DNA from: Microbacterium sp. 1.5R
GTDB taxonomy: Bacteria > Actinomycetota > Actinomycetes > Actinomycetales > Microbacteriaceae
Direction: 5' to 3'
NCBI RefSeq assembly: GCF_007667425.1
Contig: NZ_VDRC01000001.1
Coordinates: forward strand, 186,001-250,000
DNA length: 64,000 nucleotides
The position numbers and the translations under genes are program-made. Under the pieces are notes generated by a model, which saw only the letters and a program-made list of their open reading frames with translations, was not told where the DNA came from and did no database searches. Below, in pieces: positions 39,575 through 49,567 of the stretch; the stretch's first letter is position 1, and every line of letters begins with the position of its first letter.

Positions 39575-40270
39575 TCAGCCCGCGGGGGTCTCGACCGGAT
39601 CGCCGGGCTCCCCCACCGGTTCGGCCGGGACATCGAGAGCAGACGGATCCTCGAGGTCGAGACCGCCGAGCGGCTCTTCCCGCCACGAGATCAGGCGCCA
39701 TCCCGAGTCCGGGTCGCCGTCGAGAACACACATGCCCGTGTTGTAGAGCCGCCAGTGCACAGCGTCGTCGAGATCGATGCCGTCGAGCCTCGCGGCGGCC
39801 CAGACGCGGATCGCGGCGCCGTGGCTGACGACGACGGCCGCGCCGTCGACGTTGCGGGCTGCGACGTGGGCGATCGCCGCGTCGTAGCGCGCGAGGAACT
39901 CAGTACCGCTCTCGCCGCCCTCGATCGCGAAGTCGAGCTCGCCGGTCAGCCACCGCCGCGCGGCACCCACGTAGGCCTCGAGGGCCTCGCGGTCGCTGTG
40001 CATCTCCCAGCGACCGGCCGAGATCTCTTCCAGACCCTCGATGATCTCGATGTCCACACCGCGATCCTCGGCGAGCGGAGTCGCGGTGAGCTGAGTGCGC
40101 ACGAGAGGCGATGCATAGATCGCGTCGATGCGTTCCTCGGAGAGGGCGGCGGGGATCGCTGCCGCCTGGGCATGACCGAGCGGGGTGAGCCCTGGCCCCG
40201 GACGGCCGGTGTCGAGGGCCCCGACCACGTTGCTCGGTGTCTGTCCGTGGCGGATGAGCAGGAGTCTCAC
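39575..40270 (-). CDS. histidine phosphatase (phosphoglycerate-mutase-like)
   Basis: A 231-residue protein of the branch-1 histidine phosphatase superfamily: LLLIRHGQTPSN with catalytic His8, YASPLVRTQLTA, ISAGRWE, and VVVSHGAAIRVWAA with the second His. It probably dephosphorylates a small metabolite; glycolytic PGM itself is unlikely because the surrounding motifs differ. GTG 40270 overlaps the holA stop. The C-terminal tail is Pro/Glu/Asp-rich. Confidence 0.85.
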   Translation of the reverse strand: MRLLLIRHGQTPSNVVGALDTGRPGPGLTPLGHAQAAAIPAALSEERIDAIYASPLVRTQLTATPLAEDRGVDIEIIEGLEEISAGRWEMHSDREALEAYVGAARRWLTGELDFAIEGGESGTEFLARYDAAIAHVAARNVDGAAVVVSHGAAIRVWAAARLDGIDLDDAVHWRLYNTGMCVLDGDPDSGWRLISWREEPLGGLDLEDPSALDVPAEPVGEPGDPVETPAG

Positions 40271-41310
40271 GAGTCTTCTCCGAAGGGTCGTCGGGTGGCG
40301 ATGACGGTCAGCATGCGTTCCAGCGCGAAGACGGGGTCGCGGGCAGCGCCCTTGACCTCGGCGTCGGCCCGCGCCGTCGCCTGGATCGCGAGACCCAGCG
40401 AGTACTCGTTCCACCCTGCGAGGTCGCGGCGGGCGCGGTCGACCTGCCAGTCCTTCATGCCCAGTCGCTGAGCGAGCTGGCGGCTCGGCTCGCGATTGCC
40501 GGCTACACGGGCCATGGTGCGCAGCTTCATGGCGAACGCGGCGACCATCGGGACCGGGTCAGCGCCCGATGCCAGCGCATGACGCAGGGCCACGAGCGCC
40601 TCGCCGTAGCGTCCGGCGATCGCCGTGTCGGCGACGACGAATGCCGAGACCTCGACCCGGCCGCCGTAGTACTTCGTGACGACCTCTTCGGTGATGTCGC
40701 CCTCGACGTCGCCGATCAGCTGCTGACAGGCGGCGGCGAGCTCCGTGAGGTCGTCTGCGAACGCCGAGACCAGGGCACGCAGCGCGGGTGGAGCGATGCG
40801 CTTCTTCGCCGCCTTGAACTCCCCGGCCGCGAAGTCGACGCGGTCGCCGTCGCGCTTGATCGCGGGGCAGGCTATTTCGACGCCCTCACCCGTTCCGGCT
40901 CTGACGGCGTCGAGCAGCTTCTTGCCGCGCACGCTCGCGCCGGTGTGGCGCAGGATGACCGTCGCGCCCTCCTGCGGGTGGTCGAGGTACGACACCGCCT
41001 CCTGGATGAAGGCATCGGTGCACTTCTCCACGCCTGCGACGCGCACGAGACGCGGTTCGCCGAACAGAGACGGGGAGGTGAGTGCGAGGAGTGTTCCCGG
41101 CGCATAGTCATCGGCGCGGACATCGGTGACCTCGAGAGCAGGATCCTCCGCGCGCAGATAATCCCGCACACCGGCGATCGCGCGCTCGGCGCACACCTCT
41201 TCAGGGCCGGACACGAGCACGATCTGGGCGGGACGCGGGTCGCGCCACGACAGCTGCCGGATCTTCGCCGACGACGCCGCGCCACGGGAGGAAGTACGCG
41301 CAGCAGCCAT
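40267..41310 (-). CDS. holA: DNA polymerase III delta subunit
   Basis: Clamp-loader subunit that opens the beta sliding clamp. It is 347 residues long. The divergent AAA+-like N-terminus is recognisable from PAQIVLVSGPEEVCAERAI, the middle from VVADTAIAGRYGEALVAL, and the C-terminal helical domain with NREPSRQLAQRLGMKDWQVDRAR. The start is ATG 41310, six bases after TAGGCT (41317-41322), so it is probably leaderless. It lies downstream of comEC, the usual context in actinobacteria. Confidence 0.93.
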   Translation of the reverse strand: MAAARTSSRGAASSAKIRQLSWRDPRPAQIVLVSGPEEVCAERAIAGVRDYLRAEDPALEVTDVRADDYAPGTLLALTSPSLFGEPRLVRVAGVEKCTDAFIQEAVSYLDHPQEGATVILRHTGASVRGKKLLDAVRAGTGEGVEIACPAIKRDGDRVDFAAGEFKAAKKRIAPPALRALVSAFADDLTELAAACQQLIGDVEGDITEEVVTKYYGGRVEVSAFVVADTAIAGRYGEALVALRHALASGADPVPMVAAFAMKLRTMARVAGNREPSRQLAQRLGMKDWQVDRARRDLAGWNEYSLGLAIQATARADAEVKGAARDPVFALERMLTVIATRRPFGEDS

Positions 41311-41393
41311 GGATTCAGCCTACCGGGGGCCCACCGACACGCGGCCGCGCCCGATGCACCCGGTGCGTTGCGACCGAGTCTGCCCCGCGCCCG

Positions 41394-43736
41394 TCACGGG
41401 GGCCGTCGCTCCGTCCACACCTCCAGTACCCCCTCGTGCGTGCCGAGGAGCAGACGCCCCTCGAAGTCGGTCCGCAGGGCTCGCGCACCGTTCACGCCGG
41501 CCAGCCCGAGCGCTTCCGTTCGGGGGTGGCCGTAGTCGTTGTCGAGGCCCACGCTGAAGACCATCACTGCCGCATCGATCTGCTCGTACAGCGACGGGTC
41601 CTGGTCGGCGCTGCCGTGATGCGCCACCTTGACGATCTCGTAGGGGCCACGGACGCGCCCCGAGCGACGCAGCATCCCCTGCGGCTCGGCCGAGAGGTCG
41701 CCGAGGAAGAGTGAGCGCGGCACTCCGGCCCCTCCGATCTCGATGACGACGCTGGCGTCATTTCCGGTCGGGAAGGCGCGCGACTCGCGCTCGGGCCACA
41801 ACACCTTCCAGGCCGCCGCGCCGAGATCGCCCCGCATCCCGGCAGACGCCTGCGTCATCGTTGCACCGCCGCCGCGCAACCGGTCCAGCGTCCTCAGGTC
41901 GGCGGGTTCAGCGACCGGACCGTGCAGCACCGCGCCGACCCTCCCCTGCACGGCGTCGACGCCACCGACGTGATCGAGGTCGAAGTGCGTCAGCACGAGC
42001 AGGTCGGTTCGGGCGACGCCGAGGGACCGAAGGCACGCCGCGAGCGACGCGGGCTCGGGGCCGGTGTCGATCAACGCCACCTGCTGCTCAGAGCGGACCA
42101 GCAGTGCGTCTCCCTGGCCGACATCGCACGCGGCGACGGACCACCCCGCAGGAGTCGTCATATGCGCGATCGGACCGGTGAGCAGCACCTGCGCGCCGGC
42201 CACCGCCACACCCCCGGCGAGCAGGATCGATGCGGTCGCGCGGACGCCGGGGATGCGCACCCTCTCCCCCGCGAGGACGATCGCGATGCAGCCGCTCACT
42301 CCGGCGACGACCGCGGCGCTGAGGATACCCGGCGGTACGGCCACCTCCGCGAACGGCATGCGGGACGTGACGTCTGCCGTCGCGGCGATCCAGGATGCCG
42401 GGAGCCAGGCCGATGCGGCGAGCAGATCGGCGAGCATCGGGAGTGGCGCACTGAGGCAGGCGAGCAGCCCGATCACCGTGGCGACGGGCGCGGCCGGCGC
42501 CGCGAGCAGGTTCGCCGCGAGGCCCACGAGGGACTGCTGCTCGGCGAACAACGCGATGATCGGGCCGCAGGCCAGCTGCGCGGCCAGAGGGACGGCGATC
42601 GAGAGCGCCAGCGGCCGCGGCATCCATCGCTCGAGTCCCCGCGACAGCACCGGCGCGAGCAGGATGAGAGCTCCGGATGCGACCACCGAGAGAGCGAACC
42701 CGGGCGTGGATGCCAACCACGGGTCGACGACGAGGATACCGGCCGCGCTGAGCGCCAGCATCCCCGCGCCGGCGCTGGGTCGTCCTGTGAGGATCGCGAG
42801 CATGGCGACGCCTGCCATGACCGCCGCCCTGATGACGCTGGGTTCGGGAGTGACCAGGATCACGAAGCCGGCCAGCGCGACGGCTGCGAGCAGGATGCGG
42901 GTCCCCCGACCGGCACCGCACAGGGCGGCCAGCCAGAACACCGCACCGACGACGATGGCGCAGTTCGCTCCGGAGACGGCGGTGAGGTGGCTCAGCCCGC
43001 TGATGCGCATCGCGTCGTTCAGCTCGGTGTCCACGGCACGGGTGTCGCCGACCGCGAGACCTGGTAGCAGACCGGCTCCCGGCTCGGGCAGTCTCGTCGA
43101 GCGTTCGATGAACTGATGCCGGAGACCAGCCGCGACCGCGAACACACCCGATGACTCCTGCTCCACCGAAGCGGTGCTGGCGAACAGCACGAGTGCGGCT
43201 CGCTCCCCCGCCTCGGTCGCAGCAGCCTCGCCCGTCACTCGGACGACGGCACCGAGATCGAACCCCTCGGCGGGATCCACCCCGACCCGCATCGGAGCGG
43301 ATGCCGCGCGCACGGCGCCCGGCGGTCCGATCCCGCGCAGCTGCACGTCCATCCAGAGCCGCCCGTCGCGCCCCACCGATGCCGACGACGAAACCTCCCC
43401 CACCGCCTCGACGACCCGCCCGTCCCACTCCCGCGCAGCGTCACGATGCACCGATTCCGACAAGACGGTGAATGCCACGGCCGCGCCGACCGCCAGCACC
43501 ACGACCACCAGCCCGCCGACCGTCGCCACCCGCAGACGGCACCGCGCGACCACCCCGGCGACGACGACCGCGCCGAGCACGCATCCGCCCGCGACCCACC
43601 CCGATGCCGACGGCACGAAGACGCAGACGAGAGCCACCGCCCACGCCCCGCAGGCCACCGGCAGCAGACGGACATCGCGCGCCGCACCCCGAACCGATCC
43701 CGGGTGCGCGCGCACCACCTCGGTCCGTACAGCCAT
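41394..43736 (-). CDS. comEC: competence protein ComEC/Rec2
   Basis: Membrane channel for uptake of single-stranded DNA. It is 780 residues long: an N-terminal membrane region and DUF4131-type domain, a central Competence domain with many hydrophobic helices (SHLTAVSGANCAIVVGAVFWL, PSVIRAAVMAGVAMLAIL), and a C-terminal metallo-beta-lactamase-like domain (DVGQGDALLV, LTHFDLDHVGG). ATG 43736 lies six bases after TACGTT (43743-43748). The much longer open frame upstream only mirrors the neighbouring genes. comEA, normally adjacent, is 2.5 kb away behind an insert. Confidence 0.93.
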   Translation of the reverse strand: MAVRTEVVRAHPGSVRGAARDVRLLPVACGAWAVALVCVFVPSASGWVAGGCVLGAVVVAGVVARCRLRVATVGGLVVVVLAVGAAVAFTVLSESVHRDAAREWDGRVVEAVGEVSSSASVGRDGRLWMDVQLRGIGPPGAVRAASAPMRVGVDPAEGFDLGAVVRVTGEAAATEAGERAALVLFASTASVEQESSGVFAVAAGLRHQFIERSTRLPEPGAGLLPGLAVGDTRAVDTELNDAMRISGLSHLTAVSGANCAIVVGAVFWLAALCGAGRGTRILLAAVALAGFVILVTPEPSVIRAAVMAGVAMLAILTGRPSAGAGMLALSAAGILVVDPWLASTPGFALSVVASGALILLAPVLSRGLERWMPRPLALSIAVPLAAQLACGPIIALFAEQQSLVGLAANLLAAPAAPVATVIGLLACLSAPLPMLADLLAASAWLPASWIAATADVTSRMPFAEVAVPPGILSAAVVAGVSGCIAIVLAGERVRIPGVRATASILLAGGVAVAGAQVLLTGPIAHMTTPAGWSVAACDVGQGDALLVRSEQQVALIDTGPEPASLAACLRSLGVARTDLLVLTHFDLDHVGGVDAVQGRVGAVLHGPVAEPADLRTLDRLRGGGATMTQASAGMRGDLGAAAWKVLWPERESRAFPTGNDASVVIEIGGAGVPRSLFLGDLSAEPQGMLRRSGRVRGPYEIVKVAHHGSADQDPSLYEQIDAAVMVFSVGLDNDYGHPRTEALGLAGVNGARALRTDFEGRLLLGTHEGVLEVWTERRPP

Positions 43737-43922
43737 TCGAACAACGTAGGAGTCCGCGGAGAGTACGGGAGACCACAAACACTCGAACGGTGAAGAGCTT
43801 CCACCTGATCGAGGATGTGCAGGAATCGTGCCGGACGCGGGCTGCCTGATCCCCCACTTTCCTCGACCGGACCGGTGCGGCCCATCCCTCCCTCCGCCCC
43901 TGGCAGGAGTAGCGTACGGCGC
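43737..43922. other. divergent intergenic region comEC / VOC gene
   Basis: It contains the comEC -10 box TACGTT (43743-43748, minus) and TAGCGT (43910-43915, plus) seven bases before the VOC start. No repeats or small ORF of note were found between them. Confidence 0.45.
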
Positions 43923-44360
43923 ATGACGATAAAGCTCGAGAATGTCGGGATCGCGGTCCGAGACATCGAGGCGGCGATCGCGTTCTTCAGCGATCTGGGT
44001 CTCTCCGTCGTCGGCCGCGACACGATCAGCGGCGAGTGGGCCGACACCGCGGTCGGGTTGGACGGGAATCACGCGAAGATCGCGGTGCTCAGCACTCCGG
44101 ACGGCCAAGGTCAGCTCGAGTTGTTCGAGTATCTGCATCCCGACGCCGTCGAGACCGAACCGACCCGCCCGAACGAGATCGGCATGCACCGCGTCGCTTT
44201 CTCGGTCGACGACATCGATGCGGCCCTTGCAACCGCCGCCCGGCACGGCTGCCACCCCTTGCGGGGCGTCGCCAACTACGACGACGTCTACAAGCTGACT
44301 TACCTGCGGGGCCCCAGCGGCATCCTCGTGATGCTGGCGCAGGACCTGACCCGCAACTGA
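43923..44360 (+). CDS. VOC (glyoxalase/bleomycin-resistance fold) protein
   Basis: A 145-residue protein with two beta-alpha-beta-beta-beta modules: KLENVGIAVRDIEAAIAFFSDLG and MHRVAFSVDDIDAALATAARHG, the typical VOC layout with a metal His and Glu. The substrate cannot be read. ATG 43923 follows TAGCGT by seven bases, so it is probably leaderless. It is the first gene of the four-gene insert between comEC and comEA. Confidence 0.82.
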   Translation: MTIKLENVGIAVRDIEAAIAFFSDLGLSVVGRDTISGEWADTAVGLDGNHAKIAVLSTPDGQGQLELFEYLHPDAVETEPTRPNEIGMHRVAFSVDDIDAALATAARHGCHPLRGVANYDDVYKLTYLRGPSGILVMLAQDLTRN

Positions 44361-44373
44361 GCGGCCGCGGGCA

Positions 44374-45195
44374 TCACCCGGCGGCGAATCGGGGGTCGTG
44401 CGCGTAGTCCGCGTATCGGAGGTCGAGTGCTGCTCGCACCTGCGCCGGCGCATCGTCGCCGACGAGCACTCGCAGTCGATCGTCGGTCGGCGCGTGCACC
44501 CACGAGAGGATGGCGTCAGCCGCATCCTCCGGCGCCGTGCCTCCGGACGCCTCTCCCGCCGGCCAGGGCACCTCCGCCGTCCCGAACAGCTCCGTCCGCA
44601 GCGCGTCGTTGTCTCGAGTGGGCTCGGCGAACCGCATGCTCGTACCCGCCCAGTCGGTGGCGAGCTCGCCCGGCTCGACGAGGGAGACCCGGATGCCGAA
44701 CCTGCGCACCTCCGCCGCCATCGCCTCGCTGAACGCCTCCAGGCCCGACTTCGACGCGTTGTAGAGACCGAGCGTCGGCATCGTTCCGACCGCACCGACC
44801 GAGGAGATCTGCACGATGTGACCGGACCCTTGCGCCCGCATGATCGGGATGACGGCCTGACTGAGCCACAGCGGGCCGAGCAGATTCGTGTCGAAGACCG
44901 TGCGCGCATCCTCTTCGGACACCTCCTCCACCGCACCGATCAGCCCGATACCGGCGTTGTTCACGAGCACATCGAGGCCACCGAGGTGCTCAGCGGCAGC
45001 TGAGACGGCATCCCGCACACTCTCCCGATCTCGCACGTCGAGTTGGATGACATGAAGTCGCTCGTGCGGCGGCAGCGAGTGCTCCGCTCTCGTCGTCGCG
45101 ACGACAGAATGTCCCGCATCGAGAGCGGCGAGGGTCAGCGCCCGCCCGAGACCGCGGTTGCCGCCGGTGATCATCCATCCCTGGCTAGTCGTCAT
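44374..45195 (-). CDS. SDR-family oxidoreductase
   Basis: A 273-residue classical short-chain dehydrogenase. It has the nucleotide-binding TGGNRGLGRAL, DVLVNNAGIG, catalytic Ser in ISSVGAVG and YxxxK in YNASKSG. It is NADP-type by the absence of the acidic residue after strand 2 (TTRAEHS). The product is unknown. ATG 45195 lies six bases after TAGGCT (45202-45207). It is divergent from a TetR gene 57 bases away, which probably controls it. Confidence 0.88.
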   Translation of the reverse strand: MTTSQGWMITGGNRGLGRALTLAALDAGHSVVATTRAEHSLPPHERLHVIQLDVRDRESVRDAVSAAAEHLGGLDVLVNNAGIGLIGAVEEVSEEDARTVFDTNLLGPLWLSQAVIPIMRAQGSGHIVQISSVGAVGTMPTLGLYNASKSGLEAFSEAMAAEVRRFGIRVSLVEPGELATDWAGTSMRFAEPTRDNDALRTELFGTAEVPWPAGEASGGTAPEDAADAILSWVHAPTDDRLRVLVGDDAPAQVRAALDLRYADYAHDPRFAAG

Positions 45196-45201
45196 GGTGA
45201 C

Positions 45202-45246
45202 AGCCTAGCCAGAACTGGACGCTGCGTCTTGTTCCGAGGGTAGACT
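45202..45246. promoter_or_regulatory. divergent leaderless promoters of SDR and TetR genes
   Basis: Minus: TAGGCT 45207-45202, six bases, ATG 45195. Plus: TAGACT 45241-45246, six bases, ATG 45253. Only 33 bases separate the two -10 boxes. The TetR -10 lies in the short inverted repeat AGAC-TC-GTCT (45243-45252), a possible TetR operator arm, though short. Confidence 0.5.
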
Positions 45247-45252
45247 CGTCTC

Positions 45253-45798
45253 ATGGCGCGCCCACGGACACGGAGGAAGGTGTACGACGCCGTCCTCGTG
45301 CTCGCTCAGACCGGCAGCATCCGAGCCCTCACGATGGAGGGCATCGCCGCCCGCGCCGGAGTCAGCAAACAGACGCTGTACAGCTCGTGGCCGTCGTCGG
45401 GCGCGGTCCTGTTCGACGCCCTGCTGGCTCAGAGCCTCGACGACGACGGTGTCGTGGCTCTCCCCGACACCGGCGACCTCGCGGCCGACCTGTTCACGAT
45501 CGCGTCGGCCATGATCGCCGAGATGAGCGATCCCACCCAGGACACGCTGCTCCGGGCGGTGACGGCGCAGCTGCAGGTCGACGACGCGCTGGCCGCCGAG
45601 TACCGCGAGAGGCTCTTCGACATCCAGCAGGATGCCGTCGCCGCTCGTCTGACCACAGCCGGCGTCGACGGTGCCGACGAGATCGCCGAGCTGTTCTTCG
45701 GACCGATTCTGCACCGCTGGCTCCTCCGCACTCGCCCGTTCGACGACGCATGGGTGCGGCGACACGTCGAACGCGTCGTCCGTGCGGCTGCACCCTGA
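45253..45798 (+). CDS. TetR-family transcriptional regulator
   Basis: A 181-residue DNA-binding protein. The N-terminal HTH (residues 10-50) reads LTMEGIAARAGVSKQTLYSSW, close to the TetR consensus with YSSW in place of YYHF. The C-terminal ligand-binding domain is of the TetR_C_11/C_16 type and is not well conserved. It probably represses the divergent SDR gene and itself. The start is TAGACT plus six bases plus ATG. Confidence 0.88.
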   Translation: MARPRTRRKVYDAVLVLAQTGSIRALTMEGIAARAGVSKQTLYSSWPSSGAVLFDALLAQSLDDDGVVALPDTGDLAADLFTIASAMIAEMSDPTQDTLLRAVTAQLQVDDALAAEYRERLFDIQQDAVAARLTTAGVDGADEIAELFFGPILHRWLLRTRPFDDAWVRRHVERVVRAAAP

Positions 45799-45830
45799 GG
45801 AACAGCCCTCCCGTGTGCCAGACTCACCCC

Positions 45831-46253
45831 ATGGAACAGCGCGTGAGCTTCATCACCCTCGCCGTCGCCGACCTGAGGCGCAGCCGGGCCTTCTACGTCG
45901 ATGGGCTGGGCTGGGAGCCCCTCTTCGCCGGCGACGACGTCCTGATGCTGCCGGTCGCCGATCGAGTGATCCTGTCGCTCTGGTCGGTGGAGGGCTTCAC
46001 CGCCGAGATCGGTGAGGCGCCGGCATCCGGCGTCGCCCCGATCACCCTCGCCCACAACCTCCCCACCCCCGCGGAGGTCGACGCGGTGCTCGACGAGGTC
46101 CGCGCTCTCGGCGCACCCGTGAGCGCCGGTCGCGAGCGCGAGTGGGGCGGCTACTCGGGGTACTTCTCCGACCCGGACGGATTCCGCTGGGAGGTCGCGG
46201 TCAACCCCGGCGAGACCGGTGACTTCGTGTTGAACGGTGGCATCACACCCTGA
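45831..46253 (+). CDS. second VOC-family protein
   Basis: A 140-residue glyoxalase-fold protein: SFITLAVADLRRSRAFYVDGLGWEP and SGYFSDPDGFRWEVAVNP, the latter carrying the metal-binding Glu. The substrate is unknown. ATG 45831 lies 32 bases after the TetR stop, with CAGACT six bases before it, so either the TetR transcript or a weak own promoter could serve. Its 3' end overlaps comEA by 11 bases in convergent orientation. Confidence 0.82.
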   Translation: MEQRVSFITLAVADLRRSRAFYVDGLGWEPLFAGDDVLMLPVADRVILSLWSVEGFTAEIGEAPASGVAPITLAHNLPTPAEVDAVLDEVRALGAPVSAGREREWGGYSGYFSDPDGFRWEVAVNPGETGDFVLNGGITP

Positions 46254-46845
46254 CCCCGTCGCGGATGCCGGCGAGGAGCTTCTCTCCGATACCCGGCACC
46301 GCCAGGAGGTCGTCGACGGATTGGAAGCGTCCGTTCTCCTCCCGCCAGGCGATGATCCGCTCCGCGATCGCCGGTCCGATGCGGGGCAGGGTCTCGAGTG
46401 CTGTCTGGTCGGCCGTGTTGAGGTCGATGCGGTCATCCGCTGGCGCAGCCGCTCCGGGCACGTCGGCAGCGGTTCCGATCACCGGCACCACGATCTGCTC
46501 TCCGTCGGTGACGGCGCGCGCGAGGTTCACGCCGGCGAGATCAGCCTGGTCCGTCGTCCCTCCCGCCGCGGCGACGGCATCCACCAGCCTCGCGTCCAGG
46601 TCGAGCACGTAGAGGCCCGGCTGCTCGACCGCGCCGAGCACGTGCACGTAGAGCTCCCCCGATGCCGACGCCGATGGCTCACCCGTCGTCGACAGGGGGA
46701 TCGATTCGGTCGGGGCCGCCTGGCCGCGCATGAGCCCCAGACCGACGGCACCCGAGAGAGCGACCAGCCCGACCACCACGGCCGCGCCGATGCTCAACCG
46801 CAGGCGGCGTCGCCGAGGCGGCGGTGGAGGCGGGGAGTCAGTCAC
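46243..46845 (-). CDS. comEA: ComEA-type helix-hairpin-helix DNA-binding protein
   Basis: Membrane-anchored DNA receptor for transformation, 200 residues. It has a basic Pro-rich N-terminus, one transmembrane helix at about residues 17-39, a linker, an SLBB-type domain (YVHVLGAVEQPGLYVLDLDARL) and C-terminal tandem helix-hairpin-helix motifs (IDLNTADQTALETLPRIGPAIA, FQSVDDLLAVPGIGEKLLAGI). It lies downstream of leuS on the same strand, with comEC 2.5 kb further; the gap is the VOC-SDR-TetR-VOC insert. Confidence 0.92.
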   Translation of the reverse strand: MTDSPPPPPPRRRRLRLSIGAAVVVGLVALSGAVGLGLMRGQAAPTESIPLSTTGEPSASASGELYVHVLGAVEQPGLYVLDLDARLVDAVAAAGGTTDQADLAGVNLARAVTDGEQIVVPVIGTAADVPGAAAPADDRIDLNTADQTALETLPRIGPAIAERIIAWREENGRFQSVDDLLAVPGIGEKLLAGIRDGVRV

Positions 46846-46957
46846 CCCGCAACCCTAGACACGCACGCCGGTCACCGATCGACGCGTGAACCCTCGTCGT
46901 GCAGAACACTCGCCGACCAGGCGGTGTGCAGGAGTGCTCGACCCTAGCGCCCCGACG

Positions 46958-49549
46958 TCACTTGACGACGATGCTCACGATCTTCGGGGCACGCACGACG
47001 ACCTTCACGATCTCGCGATCGCCGATCGAGCGGATCACCCGCTCATCGGCGCGGGCGAGCGCTTCGAGCTCGGCCTCGCCGATGCGGGCAGGGACCTCGA
47101 GCTGGGCTCGCACCTTGCCGCCGACCTGGACGACCGCGGTCACGGAGTCCTCGACGAGGAGAACCGGGTCGGCCGACCGCCAGGTCACGAGACCCACCGA
47201 CGGCTCGTGCCCCAGTGCCTCCCACATCTCCTCCGCCGTGTGCGGGGCGATGAGGTCGAGCATCACAGCCACCGTCTCGGCCGCCTCGCGCACGGCAGGG
47301 TCGGCGGCTCCCGACGCACTGGTGTCGATCGTCTTGCGCGTCACGTTGACGAGCTCCATCAGGCGGGCGACGAGCACGTTGAACTTGGTCTGCTCGACGA
47401 GGCCGGGCGCCTCGGAGAGCAGCTTGTGCGTGGCGCGGCGCAGTGCGGCGTCGCCGCCATCGAACACCACATCGACATCGCTCGAGACCTGGTGCGCGAT
47501 GCGCAGGGCACGGGACAGGAACTTCTGCGCGCCCGTCGTCGAGACGTCCGCCCAGTCCTTGTCGTCCTCCACCGGACCCGCGAACGCCAGACCGACCCGG
47601 AGCGCATCCGCTCCGTGCGCGTCGAGCTCCTCCTGGAACAGCACCAGGTTGCCCTTGCTCTTCGACATCTTCTGGCCGTCGAGCAGCACCATGCCCTGGT
47701 TGATGAGGTTCGAGAAGGGCTCGGTGAAGTCGATGAGCCCCATGTCGAACAGCACCTTCGTGATGAAGCGCGCGTACAGCAGGTGCAGGATCGCGTGCTC
47801 GACGCCGCCGATGTACGAGTCGACCGGCGCCCAACGCGAGGCCAGAGCCGGATCGAACGCCTCCGTCTCGCTGTTCGGCGACAGGAAGCGCAGGAAGTAC
47901 CACGAGCTGTCGACGAACGTGTCCATCGTGTCGGGATCGCGCAGCATCGGCTCGCCGGAGACCGGATCGATAGTGCGCACCCAGCTCTCGGCTCCGCCCA
48001 GCGGCGACGTGCCCTTCGGCTTGAGGTCGAGGCCCTCGACACTCGGCAGCGTCACGGGCAGCTTGTCCTCCTGCACCGGAACGATGTCGCCATCCTCGCC
48101 GTGCAGCATCGGGATCGGCGTTCCCCAGAACCGCTGGCGCGAGATCAGCCAGTCGCGCAGGCGGTAGTTCTTGGCCGCCCGACCGGTGCCCGATGCCTCG
48201 AGCTGCTCGATGGCGCGAGCGATCGCGTTGCGCTTCGACAGCCCGTTGAGCGGGCCGGAGTTGATCATGCGGCCCTCGCCGGTGAGGGCGATGCCGGTGG
48301 ATGCCGGGTTCTGCTCGTCTAGAGCGGCATCCGGGTCGATCGGCACGCCCTCGTCATCGACCTCGATCACGCGCATCGCGCCGGTGACGGGAGCGGTCGT
48401 GTCGACGACGACCTTGACGGGCAGATCGAAGGCGCGGGCGAAGTCCAGGTCGCGCTGGTCGTGCGCCGGCACGGCCATGACCGCGCCGTGACCGTAGTCG
48501 GCCAGCACGTAATCGGCGGCCCAGATCGGCAGCTTCTCGCCGCTCACCGGGTTGATCGCGTAGCGCTCCAGGAAGACGCCGGTCTTCGGGCGGTCGGTCG
48601 ACTGACGGTCGATGTCGGTGGTCTTCTGCACATCGGCGAGGTAGTTCTGGAAGCGCTCGCGCACGTCGTCCGGCGCCTCGGCGGCGAGCTCGGCCGCCAG
48701 GTCGCCATCGGGCGCCACCACGAAGAAGGTCGCGCCGTGCAGCGTGTCAGGACGCGTCGAGAACACCGTGACCGGTGCGTCGCGGCCCTCGATGCGGAAG
48801 TCGACGTCGGCGCCGATCGACCGGCCGATCCAATTGCGCTGCATCTGAAGCACCTTGTGGGGCCAGCGGCCCTCGAGCTGATTCAGGTCGTCGAGCAGAC
48901 GGTCGGCGTAGTCCGTGATGCGGAAGTACCACTGCGTCAGCTTCTTCTTGACGACCTCGGCGCCGCAACGGTCGCAGCGTCCGTCGATGACCTGCTCGTT
49001 CGCGAGCACAGTCTGATCGTTCGGGCACCAGTTGACCGGGCTCTTCTTGCGGTACGCCAGACCGCGCTCGTAGAGCTTGAGGAACAGCCACTGGTTCCAG
49101 CGGTAGTACTCGGGGTCGGAGGTGTGCAGCACACGGCTCCAGTCGAACGAGACGCCGTACTGCTCGAACCCGACCTTCTGCTGCGCGATGTTCTGGTACG
49201 TCCACTCGCGCGGATCCGCGCCCTGGCGGATGGCGGCGTTCTCGGCCGGCAGACCGAAGGAGTCCCATCCGATCGGGTTCATGACGTTGTGCCCGCGGTG
49301 CCGCCAGAACCGCGCGACGATGTCGGAGTAGAGGTAGTTCTCGGCGTGCCCCATGTGCAGATCGCCCGACGGATACGGGAACATCGCCAGCACGTAGCGG
49401 CGGGGCCGCGTGTCTTCGTCGCCACCCGTGAGGAACGTGCCGTTCTCCGCCCAGTACTTCTGCCACTTGGCCTGGATGTCGTGCGCCGAGACGGTGTCCT
49501 CGGCGACGGGAGAGCTGGACAGGTTCTCAGACAACGAACGCACTACCAA
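46958..49549 (-). CDS. leuS: leucyl-tRNA synthetase
   Basis: Charges tRNA-Leu. It is 863 residues long, a class I synthetase: [14 protein letters not shown] (HIGH), KMSKSKGN (KMSKS), an editing CP1 domain from about residue 230 with [14 protein letters not shown] and the editing Asp region, then anticodon-binding and C-terminal domains. The starts TTG 49549 and GTG 49543 are both possible and no Shine-Dalgarno is visible. pabB ends only 18 bases upstream, so it is probably cotranscribed. There is no room for a T-box. Confidence 0.96.
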   Translation of the reverse strand: MVVRSLSENLSSSPVAEDTVSAHDIQAKWQKYWAENGTFLTGGDEDTRPRRYVLAMFPYPSGDLHMGHAENYLYSDIVARFWRHRGHNVMNPIGWDSFGLPAENAAIRQGADPREWTYQNIAQQKVGFEQYGVSFDWSRVLHTSDPEYYRWNQWLFLKLYERGLAYRKKSPVNWCPNDQTVLANEQVIDGRCDRCGAEVVKKKLTQWYFRITDYADRLLDDLNQLEGRWPHKVLQMQRNWIGRSIGADVDFRIEGRDAPVTVFSTRPDTLHGATFFVVAPDGDLAAELAAEAPDDVRERFQNYLADVQKTTDIDRQSTDRPKTGVFLERYAINPVSGEKLPIWAADYVLADYGHGAVMAVPAHDQRDLDFARAFDLPVKVVVDTTAPVTGAMRVIEVDDEGVPIDPDAALDEQNPASTGIALTGEGRMINSGPLNGLSKRNAIARAIEQLEASGTGRAAKNYRLRDWLISRQRFWGTPIPMLHGEDGDIVPVQEDKLPVTLPSVEGLDLKPKGTSPLGGAESWVRTIDPVSGEPMLRDPDTMDTFVDSSWYFLRFLSPNSETEAFDPALASRWAPVDSYIGGVEHAILHLLYARFITKVLFDMGLIDFTEPFSNLINQGMVLLDGQKMSKSKGNLVLFQEELDAHGADALRVGLAFAGPVEDDKDWADVSTTGAQKFLSRALRIAHQVSSDVDVVFDGGDAALRRATHKLLSEAPGLVEQTKFNVLVARLMELVNVTRKTIDTSASGAADPAVREAAETVAVMLDLIAPHTAEEMWEALGHEPSVGLVTWRSADPVLLVEDSVTAVVQVGGKVRAQLEVPARIGEAELEALARADERVIRSIGDREIVKVVVRAPKIVSIVVK

Positions 49550-49567
49550 TCTGGAGGGAAAGAGGGG

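Noticed and set aside
41394..44936. An 1180-codon frame that would extend comEC upstream over the VOC and SDR genes
   Set aside because: The extra part is low-complexity Arg/Ser antisense sequence; the ATG at 43736 matches ComEC and has a -10 box six bases before it.
43923..46253. The VOC-SDR-TetR-VOC block as a mobile island
   Set aside because: No transposase, integrase or flanking repeat; base composition looks like the surroundings.
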